NCBI GenBank assembly: GCA_025936615.1
Contig: JAICSZ010000066.1
Location: 1-8,539, forward strand
Reading direction: 5' to 3'
Origin: Pedococcus sp.
GTDB lineage: Bacteria; Actinomycetota; Actinomycetes; Actinomycetales; Dermatophilaceae
Length of the DNA: 8,539 nucleotides
Part shown: piece by piece, positions 1-7,599 of the stretch
How the letters are laid out: every line of letters starts with the position of its first letter
How positions within the stretch are numbered: the first letter of the stretch is position 1
The notes under the pieces: model-generated
What the model was told of the DNA's origin: nothing
The model's database searches: none
The model's input: only the letters and a program-made list of their open reading frames with translations
Translations under genes and position numbers: made by a program

Positions 1-35
1 CGACGCCTCCTGACGTTGTGGCTGGTATGCCCCCC

Positions 36-632
36 ATGAGTGCAGAGTTCTGGTTCGACCCGTTGTGTCCCTGGGCGTGGATGACGTCCCGCTGGATGAT
101 GGAGGTCGAACGCGTCCGCGACGTCGAGGTCACGTGGTCGGTGATGAGCCTTTCGGTGCTCAACGAGGGACGGGACCTCCCCGAGGACTACCGCGCGATG
201 ATGGACCGCGGCTGGGGACCCGTCCGCGTCATCACCGCTGCCGCGCTGGAGTACGGCGACAAGGTGGTCAAGCCGCTCTACGACGCGATGGGCCAGCGGA
301 TCCACCTCGGCGGCGAGAAGGACTACGCCAAGGTCCTCGTGCCCGCCCTCGAGGAGGTGGGCCTGGACACCTCGCTCGCCGGCTTCGCCGACAGCGACGC
401 CAACGACGCCGTGCTCCGCGCGAGCCACCAGCGGGCCATCGACCTGGTCGGTGACGAGGTCGGCACCCCGGTCATCTCGGTCGGCGGGCAGGCCTTCTTC
501 GGACCGGTCGTGTCCCCCGCACCCAAGGGCGAGGCGGCTGGCAGGCTGTGGGACGGCTGCGTGCTGGTTGCCGGTACTCCCGGGTTCTTCGAGCTCAAGC
601 GCAGCCGCACCGTCGGGCCCATCTTCGACTGA
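36..632 (+). CDS. DsbA-family thioredoxin-fold protein, homologue of mycothiol-dependent nitroreductase Rv2466c
   Basis: The protein is 198 aa and resembles M. tuberculosis Rv2466c along its whole length. Shared blocks, recognised from memory, are FWFDPLCPW near residues 5-13, the VMSLSVLNE block, WGPVR, the VGTPV cis-proline region, FFGPV and the C-terminal FFELKR. Rv2466c is a cytosolic DsbA-like oxidoreductase that uses mycothiol and reduces nitro compounds; it has been linked to oxidative stress. The active-site motif here is C11-P-W-A14, whereas Rv2466c has CPWC, so the second (resolving) cysteine is absent. A monothiol mechanism using mycothiol would still be possible. In-frame starts lie at GTG 18, ATG 27 and ATG 36. 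I chose ATG 36 because the core homology begins four residues later. None of the starts has a clear ribosome binding site, so the start is uncertain. The rpiB gene follows 111 bp downstream, as in mycobacteria. Function as a mycothiol-linked reductase is inferred from the family; the substrate is unknown. Confidence 0.88.
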   Translation: MSAEFWFDPLCPWAWMTSRWMMEVERVRDVEVTWSVMSLSVLNEGRDLPEDYRAMMDRGWGPVRVITAAALEYGDKVVKPLYDAMGQRIHLGGEKDYAKVLVPALEEVGLDTSLAGFADSDANDAVLRASHQRAIDLVGDEVGTPVISVGGQAFFGPVVSPAPKGEAAGRLWDGCVLVAGTPGFFELKRSRTVGPIFD

Positions 633-644
633 CGACGTGTCCGC

Positions 645-675
645 GTCGGGTCCCACGCCCTGTGCGGGACCCGGC
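645..675 (+). terminator. Hairpin after the nitroreductase-like gene, possible terminator
   Basis: An inverted repeat pairs 645-654 with 666-675: ten base pairs, one of them G-U, with a core of CGGGTCCC against GGGACCCG and an 11-base loop. It begins 12 bases after the stop codon at 632. No T tract follows, so it is not a classical intrinsic terminator. GC-rich hairpins without U tracts are common gene ends in actinomycetes. It would separate the first gene from rpiB. Confidence 0.5.
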
Positions 676-706
676 CGCGCAGCCGAGGACTCCGTCGCCC
701 AGGCAC

Positions 707-739
707 TAGCCTGAGGCCAGGATTCCCCAGGCGAAGGAG
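707..739 (+). promoter_or_regulatory. Possible promoter -10 box and ribosome binding site for rpiB
   Basis: TAGCCT at 707-712 fits the actinobacterial TANNNT -10 pattern. It would place transcription start near 719, giving a leader of about 25 bases. GAAGGAG at 733-739 is a good Shine-Dalgarno sequence four bases before the ATG at 744. I see no recognisable -35 box. The ribosome binding site is well supported; the -10 call is weak because such hexamers also occur by chance. Confidence 0.4.
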
Positions 740-743
740 CACC

Positions 744-1214
744 ATGCGCGTCCACATCGGTGGTGACCACGCGGCATACGAGCTGTTGGGCGAGCTGGTC
801 GCCTTCCTCGAGGGGGAGGGGCACGAGGTGACCAACCACGGGCCGCACGCCTTCGACGCCCAGGACGACTACCCGGTGTTCGTGCTGCGGGCCGCCGAGG
901 CCGTGGCGGCCGACCCCGAGTCGCTCGGCGTCGTGCTCGGCGGGTCGGGCAACGGCGAGCAGATGGCGGCCAACAAGGTGAAGGGCATCCGCGCGGCGCT
1001 GTGCTACAACGAGGAGCTCGCCAGCCTCGCCCGCGAGCACAACAACGCCCAGGTGATCTCGATCGGTGCGCGGATGCAGGCGCCGGAGGAGGCCAAGGCG
1101 ATGGTCCGCACCTTCCTCGCCACGCCCTTCTCCGTGGAGCCACGCCACCAGCGCCGGATCGACATGGTGGCGGCTTACGAGGCCAACGGGACGTTGCCGC
1201 AGCCCTCCACGTGA
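744..1214 (+). CDS. rpiB: Ribose-5-phosphate isomerase B
   Basis: The protein is 156 aa, the usual length for RpiB (RpiB/LacA/LacB family). It interconverts ribose 5-phosphate and ribulose 5-phosphate in the non-oxidative pentose phosphate pathway, in the cytosol. Visible landmarks are the N-terminal GGDHAAYE (D8, H9) phosphosugar-binding segment, DDYP at 41-44, the GGSGNGEQ loop at 66-73, the REHNNAQ segment near 97-103, and the HQRRID segment near the C-terminus. Position E72 matches the catalytic Glu75 of M. tuberculosis RpiB, where Glu replaces the cysteine base of the E. coli enzyme, so this is the actinobacterial Glu type. The start ATG has GAAGGAG just upstream. The gene follows a Rv2466c-like gene, as in mycobacteria. 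The protein family is secure. Confidence 0.95.
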   Translation: MRVHIGGDHAAYELLGELVAFLEGEGHEVTNHGPHAFDAQDDYPVFVLRAAEAVAADPESLGVVLGGSGNGEQMAANKVKGIRAALCYNEELASLAREHNNAQVISIGARMQAPEEAKAMVRTFLATPFSVEPRHQRRIDMVAAYEANGTLPQPST

Positions 1215-1252
1215 TTTCGGAGGTTCTACGCGAGATCGGTCGGCCGTCCGGT

Positions 1253-1283
1253 TAGGCTTGCGCCGGACTGAGGGGCCAGTCCG
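1253..1283 (+). promoter_or_regulatory. Candidate -10 box with hairpin at the expected 5' end of the phosphatase transcript
   Basis: TAGGCT at 1253-1258 fits the actinobacterial TANNNT -10 element. A perfect 7-bp inverted repeat, CGGACTG at 1264-1270 and CAGTCCG at 1277-1283 around a 6-base loop, starts where transcription would begin, so the leader RNA could open with a stable stem. Alternatively the repeat, 50 bp after the rpiB stop, is a weak terminator or an operator. No T tract and no clear -35 box are visible. Confidence 0.4.
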
Positions 1284-1335
1284 ACTCCAGCTCACCGGGT
1301 GCACGCGACCCGTCTTGCCGAAGGAACCTAGACAC

Positions 1336-2433
1336 GTGGAAGTCGATCGGTCCGTGCTCGCGCGCCGGTCCCTCACGACCCGCGTGCAACGTGGTCGAGG
1401 CCGTCTGGCCCATTTCCGGCAGCCCGCCATGTCCGTGGGGCTGATGGTGCTGACCTTGGTCGCCGGCGCACTGATCTCGAAGTGGCCGATGCAGGTGCCC
1501 TGGGGCTCGTTCAGCCCCATCGCCGTCATCGCCGGGCTCTTCCTCTCCCCGCGGGCGCTGCTGGTGCTCGACGCCTTCCTCCTGCTGGTGGCTGGCTGGG
1601 TGGGGCTGGGCGAGGACCTGGGCAAGCCGGCGTTCCTCGGGGCCTACGTCGTGCTGGTCGTGATCATGGTGGTGATGTTCTGGGTGGCGACGTCGCGGGC
1701 CAGGCTGGGGGTGCAGGGCAACCTGGGGGAGACGATGCTCGTCGACCTCCGCGACCGGCTGCGCACCCAGGGCGAGCTGCCCGTGCTGCCCCCGGACTGG
1801 GGCGCCGAGCTGTCGGTCCTGTCCGCCTACGGCGACTCCTTCTCCGGCGACTTCCTGGTCACCAGCCGGCACTCCGACGTGCTCGAGCTGGCGCTGGTCG
1901 ACGTCTCTGGCAAGGGCATGGCCGCCGGGACGCGGTCCCTGCTGCTCTCGGGTGCCTTCGGTGGGCTGCTGGGTTCGCTGCCGGTCGAGGCGTTCCTGCC
2001 AGCGGCCAACAGCTACCTGATGCGCCAGCACTGGGACGAGGGGTTCGCGACAGCTGCACACGCCATGATCGACCTGGAGAGCGGGGAGTTCAGCCTCGGC
2101 TCTGCTGGGCACCCGCCGGCCGTGCGGTTCTCTGCGGGGTCGGGCAGGTGGGAGGTGCTGGAGGGCGACGAGGGGCCGGTGCTCGGTGTCACGTCCCGGC
2201 TCGCCTTTCCGCGGGTGCGTGGCCAGCTGGGTCGCGGTGACGCGCTGCTCCTCTACACCGACGGCGTCATCGAGACACGCAACCGCGACCTGCGCGACGG
2301 CATCGACCGCATGCTCGGCACGGCGGAGCGGATGATCGGCAAGGGATTCGAGGGGATGGCGGCCAAGATGTGTGCCGCGGCGCGTGCGGGGGAGACGGAC
2401 GACCGCGCGGCCGTGCTCATCTGGCGGCGTTGA
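1336..2433 (+). CDS. Membrane-anchored SpoIIE/RsbU-type PP2C serine/threonine phosphatase
   Basis: The protein is 365 aa. Residues about 32-118 contain four hydrophobic stretches (roughly 32-48, 57-70, 73-91 and 100-118), predicting a membrane domain. A short linker follows, then a C-terminal SpoIIE phosphatase domain from about 155 to 365. Metal-binding motifs of the family are present: SGDF at 170-173 (D172), DVSGKG at 189-194 (D189), GSAGHPP at 255-261, YTDGV at 307-311 (D309) and TDDRA at 355-359. Such phosphatases usually dephosphorylate anti-sigma-factor antagonists in partner-switching pathways, but no sigma, anti-sigma or STAS gene is in the window, so the partner is unknown. I see no PAS, GAF or HAMP sensor; the membrane domain itself may sense the signal. 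The start is GTG 1336, preceded by GAAGGAA at 1320-1326. The open frame runs further upstream, but into rpiB. Catalytic activity is likely because all key acidic residues are present. Confidence 0.88.
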   Translation: MEVDRSVLARRSLTTRVQRGRGRLAHFRQPAMSVGLMVLTLVAGALISKWPMQVPWGSFSPIAVIAGLFLSPRALLVLDAFLLLVAGWVGLGEDLGKPAFLGAYVVLVVIMVVMFWVATSRARLGVQGNLGETMLVDLRDRLRTQGELPVLPPDWGAELSVLSAYGDSFSGDFLVTSRHSDVLELALVDVSGKGMAAGTRSLLLSGAFGGLLGSLPVEAFLPAANSYLMRQHWDEGFATAAHAMIDLESGEFSLGSAGHPPAVRFSAGSGRWEVLEGDEGPVLGVTSRLAFPRVRGQLGRGDALLLYTDGVIETRNRDLRDGIDRMLGTAERMIGKGFEGMAAKMCAAARAGETDDRAAVLIWRR

Positions 2434-2456
2434 CGCCACAGTCGGCTGACGACCGC

Positions 2457-2518
2457 GTCGAGAGTGCACGACGTGCTGAAGCCGCCCGCGGATCGTCAGC
2501 GCGTCGTGCGCTCTCGAC
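2457..2518. terminator. Long 23-bp-stem hairpin between convergent genes, probable bidirectional terminator or repeat element
   Basis: Arms 2457-2479 and 2496-2518 are complementary over 23 positions: 21 Watson-Crick pairs and two that become G-U in the + strand RNA. The loop is 16 bases (2480-2495). The hairpin lies 23 bases after the phosphatase stop and 26 bases before the stop of the convergent DUF4395 gene, the place expected of a shared terminator. No T tract is present on either side. The stem is unusually long for a simple terminator, so a dispersed palindromic repeat is an alternative. An 8-base segment at 2445-2452 can also pair with 2493-2500, competing with the main stem. Confidence 0.6.
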
Positions 2519-2544
2519 CTGGGGCCGCGGAGTCCGTGGGCCGG

Positions 2545-3054
2545 CTAGGCGCCAGGGACCGCAGTGGCCTGCCGGCCTGCCGTCCGCCGGGAGATGTTGG
2601 CGCAGTCGAGGCAGACCGACTCCGGGATGATCCCGACCCGCATCAGCAAGCCGAAGACGAGGCAGCCCACGCAGATCCCGCCCAGCGCCTCCAGCGCGGG
2701 GAAGGCGACCATCACCGCCCCGATGACCACGACCGGGACCGTGGCGCCGGTCAGCCACAGCACGGTGGCAGCCGTCGTCAGGACCGCCCCCAATGCGGCG
2801 GCGAACCGCTTGGGCGGGCCGGCCGTGTACTGAGGGGAGACCTTCATGAGTGGACGCGCCCGCTTCACGAGCCGGGCGAGCGGGCTGGCGGACGGCCCCC
2901 ATCCGGCGCGCAGGACGAAGTCCACGGCCAGCACGGCGTAGAGCCACCACTGATGGGCGGCGAGGGCAACGATCCCGAGCAGCAGCACGGCGCCGGCGAT
3001 GAGTCGCACGGACACGTCGTCGACGATGTTGGGGAAGCGGGAGATGCGCGCCAT
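2545..3054 (-). CDS. DUF4395 family small membrane protein with two CxxC motifs
   Basis: The protein is 169 aa. The N-terminal sequence FPNIVDDVSVRL (7-18), the AVLAVDFVLRAGWGP segment (41-54) and YTAGPPKRFA (76-85) are what I recall of the DUF4395 family, whose function is not established. Hydrophobic stretches at about 16-33, 35-50, 86-102, 104-123 and 125-140 suggest four or five membrane segments. Two cysteine pairs stand out near the C-terminus: C128/C131 (CVGC) and C148/C151 (CLDC), compatible with thiol redox or metal binding. Members of the family are often met with redox proteins, but none is adjacent here apart from the thioredoxin-fold gene 2 kb away. The frame stays open to 3162. 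I chose ATG 3054 because family homology begins there and a -10-like box ends six bases before it. There is no clear ribosome binding site. It is divergent from trmB and convergent with the phosphatase gene. Confidence 0.8.
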   Translation of the reverse strand: MARISRFPNIVDDVSVRLIAGAVLLLGIVALAAHQWWLYAVLAVDFVLRAGWGPSASPLARLVKRARPLMKVSPQYTAGPPKRFAAALGAVLTTAATVLWLTGATVPVVVIGAVMVAFPALEALGGICVGCLVFGLLMRVGIIPESVCLDCANISRRTAGRQATAVPGA

Positions 3055-3060
3055 CCATCC

Positions 3061-3087
3061 ATTATGGGTGACATAACACGCAGTTAT
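3061..3087 (-). promoter_or_regulatory. AT-rich promoter region of the DUF4395 gene with small palindrome
   Basis: Read on the minus strand, CATAAT (3066-3061) matches the -10 consensus TATAAT at five of six bases and ends six bases before the ATG at 3054. This fits leaderless transcription starting at or next to the A of the start codon. Just upstream lies a perfect palindrome, ATAAC, five bases, GTTAT (3073-3087), which would cover the -10/-35 spacer and could be an operator. This is the most AT-rich stretch of a GC-rich window. No -35 consensus is visible. Confidence 0.45.
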
Positions 3088-3128
3088 CGAGCTGGTCTCG
3101 CCTGACGGACTCAGCGCCAGCCGCGACA

Positions 3129-3157
3129 AGGGGTGCCACCGGTGAGATGGCACCCCT
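3129..3157. repeat. Perfect 10-bp inverted repeat in the divergent intergenic region
   Basis: AGGGGTGCCA (3129-3138) and TGGCACCCCT (3148-3157) are exact reverse complements around a 9-base loop. The repeat lies between the divergent DUF4395 and trmB genes, 75 bp and 87 bp from their starts, where a terminator is not expected unless a short RNA is made. It could be an operator or a leader hairpin if either gene is transcribed from further upstream. No U-rich tail of note: the minus-strand continuation starts with TG. Confidence 0.5.
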
Positions 3158-3231
3158 CCCACTCGACCCCGCGAGGGCCAGGGGATGTCATCGGCGACTG
3201 CTGCGCGGCTGGGAGCTGGTCGGAAATGTCC

Positions 3232-3237
3232 TACCGT
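3232..3237 (+). promoter_or_regulatory. Candidate -10 box for leaderless trmB
   Basis: TACCGT fits TANNNT and ends six bases before the ATG at 3244, the spacing expected when transcription starts at the start codon. No Shine-Dalgarno sequence precedes the ATG, which supports a leaderless message. No clear -35 box is seen. The hexamer is short and could be chance. Confidence 0.35.
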
Positions 3238-3243
3238 TGCCGC

Positions 3244-3913
3244 ATGGAGACGGCGCAGCCGCGCACCGCGGTGCGCACCTACGGGGCCCGCCGGGGACGC
3301 CTGTCACCACTCAACCAGGAGCGCATGTCGGTGCTGGCGCCACGTCACGCGATCCCTGACGGACCGCTGGTCCCGCGCGAAGCTTTCGGCCGCGACGCCC
3401 CGGTCGTGCTGGAGGTCGGGTGCGGGCACGGGGCCGCCGCCATCGCGTATGCCGCGCTGCAGCCAGGACACGACGTGCTCGCGGTCGACGTGTTCACCCC
3501 CGCCCTGGCTCGCATGCTCGCGGTCGCGGAGCGCGAGGGCCTGACCAACCTGTGGGTGCACCAGGGCGACGCCGTGGCGCTGCTCGCCGAGCGGCTCGCA
3601 CCCTCCTCGCTCGCGGCGGTCCACCTGTTCTTCCCGGACCCGTGGCCCAAGGCGCGGCACGCCAAGCGGCGGTTCGTGGCGCGGCCCACCCTGGACCTGG
3701 TCGCCTCGCGGTTGCAGCCGGACGGGCACCTCCTCGTCGCCACCGACCACGAGGGGTATGCCGCCCACGCCCGGGCGGCGCTCACCGCGCACGGGCGGTT
3801 CGTGGTCACCGAGGGGGAGCGGCCGCCGTGGCGGCCCGTCGACGGCTTCGAGGCCAAGGGGCTTGCGGCCGGCCGGGTGGTCACGGAGTTCCGGGCGGTC
3901 CTCGCCCAGCGGC

Positions 3914-3921
<8 letters not shown>
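3244..3921 (+). CDS. trmB: tRNA (guanine-46-N7)-methyltransferase
   Basis: The protein is 225 aa, within the usual TrmB range. It transfers a methyl group from S-adenosylmethionine to N7 of G46 in the variable loop of tRNAs. The SAM-binding motif I is EVGCGHG at 57-63; VD at 81-82 is the acidic end of strand 2; QGDA at 107-110 follows. The family signature FPDPWPKARHAKRR runs from 130 to 143, with the catalytic-site Asp in PDPWPK. TDHEGYA follows at 168-174. The N-terminal RTYGARRGRLSP segment (11-22) is typical of actinobacterial members. The frame is open back to 3133, but homology begins only after ATG 3244, which has a -10-like box six bases upstream and no ribosome binding site. The 3' end overlaps the convergent ABC transporter gene by 8 bp. 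Identification is secure; the start is probable. Confidence 0.93.
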
Positions 3922-5598
<1,677 letters not shown>

Positions 5599-5599
<1 letters not shown>

Positions 5600-6540
5600 C
5601 AGCGGTTCCGCAGGGTCGGGTTGATGACGGACTCAAGGGCACGGCCGACGAGGGTGAAGCACAGCACGACGAGGACGATGGCCAGGCCCGGCGGCAGGAC
5701 GAACCACCAGAAGCCGCCGGTCGCGGCCCCCGAGTCGAGGGCGACCTTGAGCATCGTGCCCCACGAGGGGTTCGTCGGGTCGCCGAGGCCGAGGAAGGAC
5801 AGCGTCGACTCGGCGATGATCGCCGAGCCGACGGTGAGCGTGGTGTTGGCCATGACGAGCGGCAGCACCGCGGGCAGGACGTGTCGGCCGATGACGTGGG
5901 TGTGTCCGGCACCCAGGGCCCAGGCCCGCTCGATGTACGGGCGCGCCTCGATGGTGAGCGTCTGGGCACGCACGAGCCGGGCGGTGCTGGCCCACGACGT
6001 GACCCCGATCGCCAGGATGATCGTCCACACGCCGCGCTGCAGGACGCTCGAGAGCACCATCGCCAGCAGCAGCGACGGCAGCACCAGGAAGAAGTCGACG
6101 ACCCGGAGCAGGCCCTCGCTGGCCAAGCCGCGGAAGTGGCCGGCGGCGGTGCCCATGACCGTGCCGATCACCATCGAGATCAAGGTGGCGACCACGCCGA
6201 CCAGGAGCGACACCCGTGAGCCCCAGAGCAGGCTCACCAGCACCGAGCGGCCCGACGGGTCGGTGCCGAGCGGCAGCCGCCACGTGGGCGGGTGGTTGAT
6301 CGGGTTGTCGATCTGGGTGACGTCGAGCAGGCGGGCCGGCGCGATGAGCGGGGCGAGGACGGCCAGGAGCACGATCAGGCCCAGCAGGGCCAAGCCCACG
6401 ACGCCGCTGCGGCTCGTGCGGAACTCACGCCACACCTGCGCGGCCCTGGCCCGACGCCGCGCGGCAGCCGCGCCGCGGCGGCGAGCGGGCGGCATACCGG
6501 TGGGCTTGTCCTGCAGCGACTCGGTGAGCTGACCGGTCAT
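5599..6540 (-). CDS. DppC-like ABC transporter permease
   Basis: The protein is 313 aa, typical for the DppC/OppC family of inner-membrane permeases (BPD_transp_1 domain). A basic cytoplasmic N-terminus (about 19-45, many Arg) precedes the first membrane helix at 46-68. The family segment LGTDPSGRSV is at 91-100. Further hydrophobic stretches at about 109-131, 147-166, 170-188, 226-248 and 282-301 make six helices in all. The cytoplasmic EAA loop that contacts the ATPase runs about 201-223, with the conserved Gly at 210 and LP at 222-223. GLGDP and PSWG motifs (251-260) are characteristic of the family. The start ATG lies inside the stop of the upstream permease gene (ATGA, 4-base overlap) and no ribosome binding site is evident, so translation is probably coupled. 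It should pair with the DppB-like protein to form the channel. Confidence 0.94.
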
Positions 6541-7574
6541 GCCGAGCGCACCCGGGGGTCGAGGAACCGGTAGACCAGGTCCGCGAGCAGGTTCATCACG
6601 ATGACGATGCCGGAGAAGACGACGAAGGTGCCCTGGAGGAGGGGCAGGTCCGGACCACTCAGGGCGGCGTAGGTGAGGTAGCCCAGGCCGGGCCAGGAGA
6701 ACACGGCCTCCGTGGTGACGGCGCCAGCGATGAGGGTCCCGACGTGGAGGAACACGAGGGTCACCGTGGGCAGCAGCGCGTTGGGCACGGCATGGCGGCG
6801 GCGCACGAGGTCCTCGCGAAGCCCCTTGGCCCTAGCGGTCACCAGGTAGTCAGCGTGCATCTCCTCGAGCAGGGAGGCGCGCATCACGAGCAGGTACTGC
6901 GCGTAGGTGACCGCCACCAGGGTCACGACGGGCATGACCATGTGACGGGCCACGTCGAGGACGAGGGGCAGCCCGGTGGCGGTCGTGCCGGCCGTCTTGA
7001 GGCCGCCCGTCGGCAGCCAGTGCAGGGTGCCGCCGAAGACGAGCAGCAGGATCAGGCCCAGCCAGAACGTGGGCACCGACCACAGCACGAGCGCGGTCCC
7101 GGTGTTGACCCGGTCGAACCAGGTGCCACGCTGCCACGCGGCCCGCTGGCCGATCCACAGCCCCAGGCTCACCGCGATGACGAGTGCCACACCGGTGAGC
7201 AGCAGGGTCGCGCCGACGTGCTCGGCGACCAGCTCGGAGACCGGCCGCCGGTAGACGTAGGAGGTGCCGAGCTCGCCCCGCGGGAGGTCACGGAGGTAGA
7301 TCCAGAACTGGGTGAGCAGCGGCTGGTCGAGCCCGAACTGGCGCTTGAGGGTGGCCAGCTGCTCCGGCGACATGATGCGGCCGCGGGTCATCGACCGGAC
7401 CGGGTCGCCGGGCAGTACGCGGAAGGCGAAGAACCCGAGCACCACCACCATGAGGAGGCTGACGCACGCTCCGCCGACCTTGCGCGCTGCGTACTTCCAG
7501 AAGCTCGCGCTGCCCTTGACGTCGCGATCGGCGTCGGCGGCGGCGACGTCCTGCTCGACGAGCGCCTCGGTCAT
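6537..7574 (-). CDS. DppB-like ABC transporter permease
   Basis: The protein is 345 aa and has the DppB/OppB layout: a first helix at about 34-53, then the RVLPGDPV element (52-59), a large extracytoplasmic segment with the KRQFGLDQPL signature (77-86) and GELGTSY (100-106). Helices follow at about 120-142, 156-180, 209-231, 270-290 and 314-336. The EAA loop with ARAKGL (247-252) and the NALLP turn (265-269) is where the ATPase would dock. SWPGLG (293-298) and the C-terminal DLVYRFLDPRV are family hallmarks. The first 25 residues are an acidic, non-conserved extension (Asp/Ala/Glu-rich), making the protein slightly longer than usual; a later start is possible. GAGGCGGGG upstream of ATG 7574 is a moderate ribosome binding site. 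The gene follows the binding-protein gene after 25 bases and overlaps the DppC-like gene by 4, so the four form one operon. Confidence 0.94.
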   Translation of the reverse strand: MTEALVEQDVAAADADRDVKGSASFWKYAARKVGGACVSLLMVVVLGFFAFRVLPGDPVRSMTRGRIMSPEQLATLKRQFGLDQPLLTQFWIYLRDLPRGELGTSYVYRRPVSELVAEHVGATLLLTGVALVIAVSLGLWIGQRAAWQRGTWFDRVNTGTALVLWSVPTFWLGLILLLVFGGTLHWLPTGGLKTAGTTATGLPLVLDVARHMVMPVVTLVAVTYAQYLLVMRASLLEEMHADYLVTARAKGLREDLVRRRHAVPNALLPTVTLVFLHVGTLIAGAVTTEAVFSWPGLGYLTYAALSGPDLPLLQGTFVVFSGIVIVMNLLADLVYRFLDPRVRSA

Positions 7575-7599
7575 CGCCGCCCCGCCTCAGGGAGGTGGC

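Noticed and set aside
1066..1335. Upstream extension of the phosphatase frame into rpiB
   Set aside because: It would overlap rpiB by about 150 bp and encodes an Arg/Pro-rich stretch. GTG 1336 has a good ribosome binding site.
1252..2469. 405-codon open frame on the minus strand
   Set aside because: It is antisense to the SpoIIE-type phosphatase, which carries full catalytic motifs. Its Gln/His/Arg-rich composition is typical of a shadow frame.
2417..3105. Open frames of about 213 codons on both strands across the DUF4395 gene
   Set aside because: The DUF4395 frame has family motifs and membrane segments. The others are low-complexity shadows and run through the long hairpin or the intergenic region.
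3055..3162. N-terminal extension of the DUF4395 protein to 3162
   Set aside because: The extra residues lack homology and would read through the AT-rich promoter island and the 10-bp hairpin; ATG 3054 fits better.
3133..3243. N-terminal extension of TrmB to a start at 3133
   Set aside because: The added 37 residues are not TrmB-like and would cover the hairpin. The conserved part begins just after ATG 3244.
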